NCBI GenBank assembly: GCA_038043285.1
Contig: JBBTCJ010000047.1
Location: forward strand, 1 to 12,229
DNA length: 12,229 nt
Source: JBBTCJ01 sp038043285
GTDB taxonomy: Bacteria > Planctomycetota > Phycisphaerae > UBA1845
Direction of reading: 5' to 3'
The translations under genes and the position numbers were made by a program. Of the stretch, positions 1 to 5,904 are shown one piece after another. Positions within the stretch are counted from its first letter, which is position 1. Each line of letters opens with the position of its first letter. The notes beneath the pieces are model-generated. The model was not told the origin of the DNA. It did not search any database and worked only from the letters and a program-made list of their open reading frames with translations.

Positions 1-29
1 AACAGTTGAACCGCCTCCTGGTACGCGAC

Positions 30-572
30 TCACTCCTCGGCGAAGACTCTCGCCGCCAGCGTATCCGGCGTGTCGTCGGGCAGGACCGGCACGCGCCGTT
101 GCAGGATGATCGGCCCGTGATCGTATTCGTTGTCGCAGAAGTGGACGGTGCAGCCGCTTTCCTTCTTCCCCGCCGCCAGCACGGCCTCATGCACCTTGTG
201 CCCGTACATCCCGCGGCCGCCGAACTCCGGCAACAGCGCCGGGTGAATGTTCATCACTCGCCCGATCATCTCGTCGGGAATGCGCCACAGCGACAGGAAC
301 CCGGCCATGCACACCAGGTCTACGTCGCGCACTGCGGCGGCCAATTCGTTCTGAAAGGCCTCGGCACTCATCCGCTTTCGTTCGAGCACGACAACGCGCA
401 GTCCGGCGTTCCGCGCCCGTTCCACGCCCGCAACCTCGCCGCGCGAACTGACCACGACCTCGATGGCCGCGGAGAGCTTCCCCTCGCGGATCCGGTCCTG
501 GAGGTTGAGCATCGTCCTCCCTCCACCGGAAAGCAGCACGGCCAATCGAATTGATGAACCCGCAATGGTCAT
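30..572 (-). CDS. purN: Phosphoribosylglycinamide formyltransferase (GAR transformylase), early in-frame TGA
   Basis: PurN transfers a formyl group from 10-formyltetrahydrofolate to glycinamide ribonucleotide, the third step of cytosolic de novo purine synthesis. The 180-residue reading has the N-terminal phosphate-binding loop LLSGGGRT (residues 13-20), the catalytic N108-I-H110-P in MNIHPALLP, and the D-x-x-x-D-x-GPII loop (147-155) that carries the essential Asp. The start ATG (572-570) overlaps the TGA stop of the MATE gene as ATGA, so translation is probably coupled. E. coli PurN has 212 residues. Here the frame meets TGA at 32-30, just after RVFAEE, and the next codons in the same frame read VAYQEAVQL up to the window edge. 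That resembles the normal PurN C-terminus (E. coli: QEHAIYPLVISWF). The TGA may be a nonsense mutation, an assembly error or a recoded codon, or the protein may end slightly early. Family assignment is very secure; the exact end is not. Confidence 0.93.
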   Translation of the reverse strand: MTIAGSSIRLAVLLSGGGRTMLNLQDRIREGKLSAAIEVVVSSRGEVAGVERARNAGLRVVVLERKRMSAEAFQNELAAAVRDVDLVCMAGFLSLWRIPDEMIGRVMNIHPALLPEFGGRGMYGHKVHEAVLAAGKKESGCTVHFCDNEYDHGPIILQRRVPVLPDDTPDTLAARVFAEE

Positions 573-2074
573 GACCTCTTGCTCAGAAGATCGATCTTCA
601 TCCACGCCCGCCCATTCCAGCGATACCACAGAAAAAGGGCCGTCACGACGAAGAGCACCGACGCCGACAGCCACGGGCCTACGCTGCCCATCTGGCGGAA
701 CGCTTTGGTCATGATCCACCCTCCGCCCACAACGATCAACCAGGTGCTGGCGATGAAGAACACCGACGGAACGAACGTGTCCCCCGCGCCGCGAAGGGCT
801 GCACTGTAAGTAATCCCCAGCGAATCGAACAGTTGAAACAAAGCCGTGCAGATCATGATGGATGCCCCCACGCGAAGCGTCTCGGGGTCGTCGTTGAACC
901 AGGAGATTAACTCCCGCCCGAACAGGGCGTAGATCACTCCCAGCGATCCCATATAGATCAAGGTCATCCAGGCGGCGATGCGAACTTGGCGCATGGCGCG
1001 CTCCGGATCCCCCGCGCCGATGGCTCGTCCGACTACAGCCGTCAACGCCTGACCGACGCCGATGCTGGGCAGAAACGCAATCCGCAGATATTGCCATGCG
1101 GTGTTCGTGGCGATCAGCTCCGCCGTCCCAAAGGTTCTGCCCACGAGAACGTTTACAAAGATCGCCCAGACCACCACCTCCGACATCCACTGGACGCCGT
1201 ATGGCATACCCGTCCGAAGAAGCTCGCGAAAGCGAGTCCACGACGGGCGCCAGGTGCTTCGCGTCTGGAAATGGGCATTGGGCGAGGTGAGCAACATGGT
1301 GCAGCCCAGCCGCACGACGCGGTAGATCGTGGCGATCAAGGTGGCGATTGCCGCACCTCGGATCCCCATTGGCTCGAAGCCCAAATACCCGAAGATCAGC
1401 ACGATTCCGCACAACACGTTGACGATGTTGGCCTCGATGGCCGACCAGCTTGTGGGCCAGGGGCGGTGGACGCCGATGAAAAACCACCCCAATCCCTGTC
1501 CGGCGATCGTCGGCCCCGTGGTCAACAGGGCGATTTGCAGATACGCGATCTCGGCTTCCTGTACTTGCGGATCGTGCCCGACGAGACGGACCAGCGTGGG
1601 CATCAGCGGGATGACCGCGACACCGATGGCGCCGAACAGGGCCGCGAGATAAAGCGACTGCCAGGCGTAGGCGCTGCATTCGCGATGCTGTCCTCGCCCC
1701 AGGCATTGTGATGCGTAGGTGTTGATCATCGACGTGACCCCCAGGCCGATGACGATGTAGGACCACATCAGTGTTTGAGCGGGGAGGATCGCCGCCTGCG
1801 CGTCGTGCGTCGGAAGGCGGGCGATCATGATGTAGTCGGCCACGTCCATCATCGCCCGCGCGCCGGTGGTGATGACCACCGGAACGGCCATCGAAATCAT
1901 CTCGCGGAGTTCGCCGCGACGATCAATGGGCAGCAAAGTCTCAGCGGTCATGGGAGTGGTGGCCCAACGCGGAGGCTCGCGATGCTGAGCGTCGGGATGC
2001 GGTGTGGGATGGTCAATCCGTCCAAGAGGGTCCGTCTCCGAGTGCAATTCCGCATTTTCTGTGCTGCGGATCAT
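569..2074 (-). CDS. MATE-family multidrug/sodium antiporter
   Basis: An inner-membrane exporter of the MATE (MOP superfamily) type, which expels cationic drugs or metabolites in exchange for Na+ or H+. The substrate cannot be told from sequence. Twelve hydrophobic segments are visible in two six-helix halves, from about residue 62 (MAVPVVITTGARAMMDVADYI) to about residue 480. The second half has the family signature GVGQALTAVVGRAIGAGDPERA and, after helix 10, LRGAGDT. The length of 501 residues is slightly above the usual 450-480 because of a hydrophilic, proline- and histidine-rich N-terminus. Neither this ATG nor the in-frame ATG at 1951 (MTAETLLPI, giving 460 residues) has a clear Shine-Dalgarno sequence, so the shorter start is quite possible. 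The stop overlaps the purN start by 4 bases, suggesting one transcript although the functions look unrelated. A repeat copy lies about 57 bases upstream of the longer start. Confidence 0.93.
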   Translation of the reverse strand: MIRSTENAELHSETDPLGRIDHPTPHPDAQHREPPRWATTPMTAETLLPIDRRGELREMISMAVPVVITTGARAMMDVADYIMIARLPTHDAQAAILPAQTLMWSYIVIGLGVTSMINTYASQCLGRGQHRECSAYAWQSLYLAALFGAIGVAVIPLMPTLVRLVGHDPQVQEAEIAYLQIALLTTGPTIAGQGLGWFFIGVHRPWPTSWSAIEANIVNVLCGIVLIFGYLGFEPMGIRGAAIATLIATIYRVVRLGCTMLLTSPNAHFQTRSTWRPSWTRFRELLRTGMPYGVQWMSEVVVWAIFVNVLVGRTFGTAELIATNTAWQYLRIAFLPSIGVGQALTAVVGRAIGAGDPERAMRQVRIAAWMTLIYMGSLGVIYALFGRELISWFNDDPETLRVGASIMICTALFQLFDSLGITYSAALRGAGDTFVPSVFFIASTWLIVVGGGWIMTKAFRQMGSVGPWLSASVLFVVTALFLWYRWNGRAWMKIDLLSKRS

Positions 2075-2130
2075 AATGGAAACGGCTGATGCCCGCGACC
2101 GTCCGCGCGCCTGCGGAGCTTGTCGTTTGA

Positions 2131-2156
2131 TCAGAGCCGCGGCCGTGAGGGAGCGG
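2131..2156 (-). repeat. Dispersed repeat, copy 1 (single)
   Basis: Read on the minus strand this gives CCGCTCCCTCACGG followed by CCGCGGCTCTGA. It is the same element as at 3204-3278 and 8588-8611, with a few substitutions. It sits in the 245-base spacer between the end of the M14 peptidase gene and the start of the MATE gene. Function is unknown. From memory, similar GCTCCCTGACGG-type repeats are scattered between genes in planctomycete genomes. Confidence 0.7.
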
Positions 2157-2319
2157 TCGTCATCGATCCGTAGGTTGCGGCGTGCTGGACCACTTGTTTG
2201 ACATCGCAGGAATTCGGCGCCGTTTCAGAGCCGCAGGCGCAATCCTGTGGACCGCAATGCCCGCGATTCCCAAAGCGAATCGGGGCTTCCGTAAGCGGCA
2301 ACAATGGTAAGACACTGCA

Positions 2320-3057
2320 CTACGCAAGCGCCAACAGCGAGGCTTCGTTGTCGCACCAGCATCGCCGCCGCGAATGAAGCGACGGCAGTTCCAGCGTGAT
2401 CGTCGCAATGCCCCGCTCGCGCCCCGCCCAAGTTCCGAAACTGCCCGGCGTGGGGTACCCGATCGACGCGGTCACCGGATACCCGTTGTGTCGGCTCATC
2501 TTCTCGGCGATCCATCGCCCCGGGCCATCGTAGTTGTTGCAGTGCCGTTCGCCGCTGATGGAGTGGATCGTTACGATCACGTCCGGCTGGAACCGTTCGA
2601 TCACGCTGATTACTACGCGTGTTTCCGGTTCGCTCGCCGGCGACGGCCCGCCAAACATGCGGCTGCGGGGCGACGTTTGCTTCCAATTTTTTGTCGGGAA
2701 ATTGCGATTCAGGTCCACCCCGCGAGCGTTGCGCCGCTTTCGGCGGGCATACCCGTCCGGGTTGACCAGCGGAACAACCACCCATCGTGCGTGGGAGGTT
2801 CCGCTTCGTCCGTCGCCGAGCGCCTGGACCAGTCGTTGCGCGACGAACACGCTCTTGGGTTCGTCACCGTGAAACCCGCCTAGTACCAGGATCGTTCGGC
2901 CCGACGCGGAAACTTTCCTTGAACCCCTCTCGCCGCACTTCCTTGGGGAAGTGGGCGGGGTGAGGGGGGTTGCCCACGGGTTTGCGGCATGCCCGGTCGC
3001 AACGACCGCCTCGATCGACCGACCCTCCACGGACTGTCCGATCCGTATTCGCCGCAT
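2320..3057 (-). CDS. M14-family zinc carboxypeptidase, MpaA-like (murein peptide amidase)
   Basis: It is predicted to cleave the gamma-D-Glu to diaminopimelate bond of murein peptides during peptidoglycan recycling, as E. coli MpaA does. This substrate is inferred from family resemblance. The 245 residues (MpaA: about 240) hold the zinc ligands H63 and E66 in GGFHGDEP, the substrate-binding stretch VNPDGYARRKRRNARGVDLN (98-117, followed by RNF), the third zinc ligand H165 in VTIHS, and the catalytic Glu E223 in TLELP. There is no signal peptide, so it should be cytosolic. The start is well fixed: a TAG stop (3060-3058) lies immediately upstream in frame, and GGGAG (3070-3066) is 8 bases before the ATG. 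Odd point: between VVATG and GRTILVLGG, where relatives have a short turn, there are about 30 extra residues (24-52). They include PLTPPTSPRKCGERGSRK, encoded by a palindromic repeat. All catalytic residues survive, so the gene is probably functional. Confidence 0.9.
   Translation of the reverse strand: MRRIRIGQSVEGRSIEAVVATGHAANPWATPLTPPTSPRKCGERGSRKVSASGRTILVLGGFHGDEPKSVFVAQRLVQALGDGRSGTSHARWVVVPLVNPDGYARRKRRNARGVDLNRNFPTKNWKQTSPRSRMFGGPSPASEPETRVVISVIERFQPDVIVTIHSISGERHCNNYDGPGRWIAEKMSRHNGYPVTASIGYPTPGSFGTWAGRERGIATITLELPSLHSRRRCWCDNEASLLALA
2922..2971. repeat. Palindromic repeat embedded in the M14 coding sequence
   Basis: An interrupted palindrome. The outer arms are AACCCCTC (2922-2929) and GAGGGGGGTT (2962-2971). 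The inner stem is a perfect 7-bp CACTTCC (2936-2942) and GGAAGTG (2947-2953) around a TTGG loop, with further GCC/GGC pairing between them. It lies wholly within the M14 gene and is translated in frame as residues 30 to about 48. Its composition (Pro, Arg, Gly, Ser) is unlike the rest of the protein. It resembles hairpin repeats that are usually intergenic in planctomycetes and other high-GC bacteria; that comparison is from memory. Confidence 0.75.
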
Positions 3058-3404
3058 CTACGTGTCTCCCGCGCAGCCGATCAATCCACAGTCCGAAGAC
3101 GGTCAAAGTCTCTTGCGTTCGTAAATCGTACCGCGCCGTTACGTCGTTGCCTTGTCCTGACACCGAGCGAACCGATAGCGCGAGAATTGCGGGTGAGTGA
3201 GGACCGCTCCCTGACGGTCGCGGTTTTGATATGGCGCGTGGCGTTGGTCGAATCCGTACCGCGACCGTCAGGGAGCGGCCCATACTTCTTCCCCGACGCG
3301 GTTGCGTCCGTGCGGCAAACCCGAAACGATCAGACACTTGCGAGTCACTACACCACTGCTGCCTGCCACCTCAATCTAAACCCAGCGGCGTTTGCGCAGG
3401 CCCT
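3058..3404. other. Gene-free spacer (347 bases) holding an inverted repeat pair
   Basis: This lies upstream of the M14 gene and downstream of the HEPN-like gene, both on the minus strand. It holds the M14 ribosome binding site (GGGAG, 3070-3066) and the head-to-head repeat pair at 3204-3278. I see no convincing coding frame and no clear sigma-70 promoter. A TTGACC hexamer occurs on the minus strand near 3112-3107, but no acceptable -10 follows at 16-18 bases. At its upper edge, a reading frame ending at the TAG 3378-3376 reads ETREQLKGLRKRRWV before the stop and continues into the 3' end of the HEPN-like gene in another frame. Confidence 0.6.
3204..3278. repeat. Dispersed repeat, copies 2a and 2b as a perfect 21-bp inverted pair
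   Basis: The left arm 3204-3224 begins CCGCTCCCTGACGGTCGCGG. The right arm 3258-3278 is its exact reverse complement over 21 bases, with a 33-base spacer between. The pair could fold into a long hairpin in DNA or RNA. The spacer is too short for any gene, and no target duplication is obvious. Single, diverged copies lie at 2131-2156 and 8588-8611. Confidence 0.9.
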
Positions 3405-4256
3405 TCAGTTGTTCCCGCGTTTCATCGCGGCGCCCGCTCGGAACCGCGTCTCGGATAAGCGGGTGGCGGTCGTCCGACGCAGTTCCTGAGAATTGGAAAG
3501 CCCTGAGCGTTTGCGGTCGCGTGCTGGGCGGGTAAATGAATCGGGGGCAGCTCGAGGTGCCTTGCGATCGACCGGAACGACCAGAGCTGCGGCCAGATCC
3601 TCGACCAATTCAAACAGCCTGGACACGAACGCACGGGGAATCTGCATCAGCGACCCGTGGTCTCCTAGGTATTGCAGCTTCTCGTTCGCGGAACTGCCGG
3701 GTATCTCGCCAATATTTCCAACGAACGACGAAAGCTTTTTCCGCAGGCGATCGTTCACTTCCAGCCCATGATGCACAAGATGGATCCTCATCGCAACAAA
3801 CACCTCTACATGGAATCGCTGGCTCGGCCACGCACTCGACTGCATCCCAGCTTTTTCGGCCTCTTCAAGAATCGTGAGAACGAAGTTCTTTCCATCCTTC
3901 TTCGCCTTATTCGACGAACGGGTTACCAAACCCTCGGCGATTTGCCAGTCTGATTCAGCACGGAGCGTGCCAGAACAAAACGATTCAAAAGTTGAATAGA
4001 GAAGTACAATCTGGCAGAGCCGATGCATCGTCTGCATGATGCTCGTCTCAATTCGGAACTCGATAAGCGCGTCTGGTTCGTATTCACCAACATTGCCAGT
4101 TGAGGCGCGAAAGCGCAGCTCGATCTCGGCATCCTGATACGTTCCGCTCCGCTCGTCCTCAGCCTGTTCGAAGGACGCAAACAGCTGACGAAGCGTTCTC
4201 ATCCTTTCGAAGAAAGGATGTCCTCCGAGTCGCAACATCTCCCGTTGGGTCGGCAT
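3405..4256 (-). CDS. Hypothetical protein with a HEPN-like Rx4H signature
   Basis: No confident family match by eye. It is a 283-residue, mostly helical soluble protein. Two features resemble HEPN domains (often ribonucleases or their inactive relatives in toxin-antitoxin and defence systems): a helix CQIVLLYSTFESFCSG (81-96), and 60 residues later VFVAMRIHLVHHGLEV (152-167), which contains R157-x4-H162 in the place of the HEPN R-N-x-x-x-H motif. The polar residue after the Arg is Ile here, so catalysis is uncertain. The last 50 residues are Arg/Thr/Ser-rich and look unlike the body. A 3' frameshift or repeat-derived tail is possible. The start is taken at ATG 4256-4254; a TTG directly before it (4259) is the alternative, and GAGG lies 10 bases upstream of that TTG. 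GC is about 51% over 3721-4080 against about 67% in accA 5041-5280 (hand counts), suggesting acquisition by transfer. No partner antitoxin gene is seen beside it. Confidence 0.72.
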   Translation of the reverse strand: MPTQREMLRLGGHPFFERMRTLRQLFASFEQAEDERSGTYQDAEIELRFRASTGNVGEYEPDALIEFRIETSIMQTMHRLCQIVLLYSTFESFCSGTLRAESDWQIAEGLVTRSSNKAKKDGKNFVLTILEEAEKAGMQSSAWPSQRFHVEVFVAMRIHLVHHGLEVNDRLRKKLSSFVGNIGEIPGSSANEKLQYLGDHGSLMQIPRAFVSRLFELVEDLAAALVVPVDRKAPRAAPDSFTRPARDRKRSGLSNSQELRRTTATRLSETRFRAGAAMKRGNN

Positions 4257-4607
4257 CAATGGTGATCATACCTCGTGGGTCCGACGACGGCGAATCGGAC
4301 AGCGCGTAAGCGTCATTCCGTAAGAGTGACCCAGGTTGATTCTGCATCCTTGACCGCTGCACCCGTCGCCCGGGCAACTACGCGAATCGAAAATCGCGCG
4401 ATTGGCGCTGTATTGTGAATTGCCGCGTCTTGTCGAGCCAGAAGAACGGGACGTGATACGAGAGCAGCGTCATATCCCTGAGGAGAGCAGTAAATGAATG
4501 CACGACTCCACGCACGACCAAAGCTTGGCCAGGGTTTTCGCCAACTATGCCCCTTGACGTCGATGGCCGCGCAACTCGCGGCGCGAATTGCCTCGCGGTG
4601 GAAAACG
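4257..4607. other. Gene-free spacer (351 bases) between HEPN-like gene and accA
   Basis: No convincing gene. A 77-codon frame on the minus strand starts with a TTG that overlaps the accA stop, but it has no family resemblance and no codon bias, so I do not call it. The part next to the HEPN-like gene (about 4285-4350) contains two imperfect direct repeats, CGTAAGCGTCATTC and CGTAAGAGTGACCC, near 4305-4332. On the minus strand a TCCGA/TCGGA stem flanks a 10-base loop near 4281-4300. This portion may be a repeat element or the control region of the HEPN-like gene; I cannot decide. No T-tract terminator for accA was found. Confidence 0.45.
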
Positions 4608-5729
4608 TCAAGACGTCGTTTCGACCGGCGACGCCTTCACCAAGCGCGAGCCGAGTCGCGTTGACCGCGAAGTTGACCGTCGTGCATGTCCTCGCTGATG
4701 GGTGGTGACGGCTGCACTCGGCTCGTCGAAGAATCCGCCGAGGTTCCGCAATCGCGACGCCCGCCGCGAAAGCAACGTGTCCAATCGCTGCCGCTTCAGC
4801 GAATCCAGCGTCGTGTTGAGGTATTTTTCCAGACTGATCGCCGCCGCTTCGGGTTCGCGGTGCGCGCCGCCCAATGGCTCCGATACGACGTCGTCAATAA
4901 TCGCCAGCTCAGTGAGATCGGAAGCGGTCATTTTCAACGCCTCAGCCGCGTGCTTGCGCTTTTCCGCCGTCTTCCACAGAATCGCGGCGCAACCCTCGGG
5001 CGAAATGACCGAATAGAAGGAATGTTGCATCATGGCCACGCGGTCCGCCACGCCGATGCCCAGCGCTCCGCCGCTGCCGCCCTCGCCGATGACCACGCTG
5101 ACGACCGGCGTGCGCAACCGGGCCATTTCCATCATGTTCACCGCAATGGCGTAGGCAATCCCGCGCTCCTCTGCCCCGACGCCGGGATAAGCCCCCTGGG
5201 TGTCGATCAAGCAGACGACCGGCAGACCGAACTTCTCAGCCAGGCGCATTTTCGCGAGCGCCTTTCGGTATCCTTCCGGATGAGCGCAGCCGAAGTTGCA
5301 GGCCATCCGCTCCTTGATGTCCTTGCCCTTGTTGTGCCCGATGACCATCACCCGATGACCACCAACGCGTGCGAACCCGGTGATGATCGCGCGATCGTCC
5401 ATAAAGTTGCGGTCGCCGTGCAGCTCGCAGAAGTCACGGAACGTGCTCTTGAGATAGTCGGCGGTGTGCGGTCGCTTGGGGTGCCGCGCAACGAGCACCG
5501 TCTCCCACGGAGTAAGGTTGCCGTACAGCCGACGCAGCGTCGCCCTCAACCGCGTTCGCTGCTGTTTGAGCTCCACGGACAAATCCTTGCCCACATCCCG
5601 CTGCTGCCGCTCCAACTCGTCGATCGTCTGCTGGATCGTTTGGAGAGGTTTTTCGAATTCTAGAAAAGCTCCGAGACCGCCTGCGCCGGTGACCGGCGCG
5701 CCCGGTTCCCGGGTGCTTACGTCTGCCAT
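4608..5729 (-). CDS. accA: Acetyl-CoA carboxylase carboxyltransferase, alpha subunit
   Basis: With AccD it transfers the carboxyl group from carboxybiotin-BCCP to acetyl-CoA, making malonyl-CoA for fatty-acid synthesis in the cytosol. The 373-residue protein has the N-terminal helical region (22-70, FLEFEKPLQTIQQTIDELE), then the carboxyltransferase (crotonase-like) domain. Visible motifs are LHGDRNFMDDRAIITG (103-118), DTQGAYPGVGAEERG (176-190), the oxyanion-hole stretch EGGSGGALGIGVADR (216-230) and SVISPEGCAAILWK (240-253). The start is ATG 5729-5727 because GAGG (5740-5737) lies 7 bases upstream. E. coli AccA has 319 residues; the extra length is mainly a C-terminal tail (about 335-373) rich in Arg, Ser and Thr, probably disordered. 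accD is not adjacent, so the subunits are encoded apart, as in many bacteria. A plausible promoter lies at 5825-5797. Identification is very secure. Confidence 0.97.
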   Translation of the reverse strand: MADVSTREPGAPVTGAGGLGAFLEFEKPLQTIQQTIDELERQQRDVGKDLSVELKQQRTRLRATLRRLYGNLTPWETVLVARHPKRPHTADYLKSTFRDFCELHGDRNFMDDRAIITGFARVGGHRVMVIGHNKGKDIKERMACNFGCAHPEGYRKALAKMRLAEKFGLPVVCLIDTQGAYPGVGAEERGIAYAIAVNMMEMARLRTPVVSVVIGEGGSGGALGIGVADRVAMMQHSFYSVISPEGCAAILWKTAEKRKHAAEALKMTASDLTELAIIDDVVSEPLGGAHREPEAAAISLEKYLNTTLDSLKRQRLDTLLSRRASRLRNLGGFFDEPSAAVTTHQRGHARRSTSRSTRLGSRLVKASPVETTS

Positions 5730-5736
5730 GTTGTAT

Positions 5737-5740
5737 CCTC
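5737..5740 (-). promoter_or_regulatory. Ribosome binding site of accA
   Basis: GAGG on the minus strand, 7 bases before ATG 5729. It decides between this ATG and the TTG codon five codons upstream (5744), which precedes the GAGG and so cannot use it. Confidence 0.7.
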
Positions 5741-5796
5741 GCAAAGCCTGGGGTCAGCCGCTCCCCGCGCCACCGGTCTGCGGCCGCAAACGCGCC

Positions 5797-5825
5797 AAGA
5801 TACTTAGATTATCCGCTTTCGACAA
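5797..5825 (-). promoter_or_regulatory. Candidate sigma-70-type promoter for accA
   Basis: On the minus strand, TTGTCG (5825-5820, 4 of 6 matches to TTGACA) and TATCTT (5802-5797, 4 of 6 to TATAAT) are separated by exactly 17 bases. Transcription would begin near 5790, about 60 bases before the accA ATG. The surrounding 70 bases are AT-richer than the genes on either side. Spacing and position are good but both boxes are imperfect. Confidence 0.35.
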
Positions 5826-5904
5826 GGCCGATCTATAGTACACCCGATGCCAGGGTCCGATTGCTCCATAGCGACCAAGGCGCAATTCCTTTGCTGATAA
5901 ATAG

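Noticed and set aside
986..1711. Long plus-strand open frame opposite the MATE gene
   Set aside because: Antisense frame in high-GC DNA; composition is Arg/Asp/Gly-rich with no motifs, while the other strand is a clear 12-helix transporter.
573..1766. Open frame extending upstream from purN through the MATE gene, which would make a 578-residue protein
   Set aside because: It reads as Arg/His/Gly-rich out-of-frame translation of the MATE gene. PurN homology begins only at ATG 572, which overlaps the MATE stop.
3204..3278. Inverted repeats as the ends of an insertion sequence or MITE
   Set aside because: Only 33 bases lie between the arms, with no target-site duplication or transposase. A repeat doublet fits better.
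4378..4611. 77-codon minus-strand frame starting at a TTG that overlaps the accA stop
   Set aside because: No Shine-Dalgarno sequence, no motif and no codon bias; overlap alone is weak support.
4686..5663. 325-codon plus-strand open frame opposite accA
   Set aside because: Antisense shadow of a secure AccA gene; no motifs, and high-GC codon bias makes such frames common.
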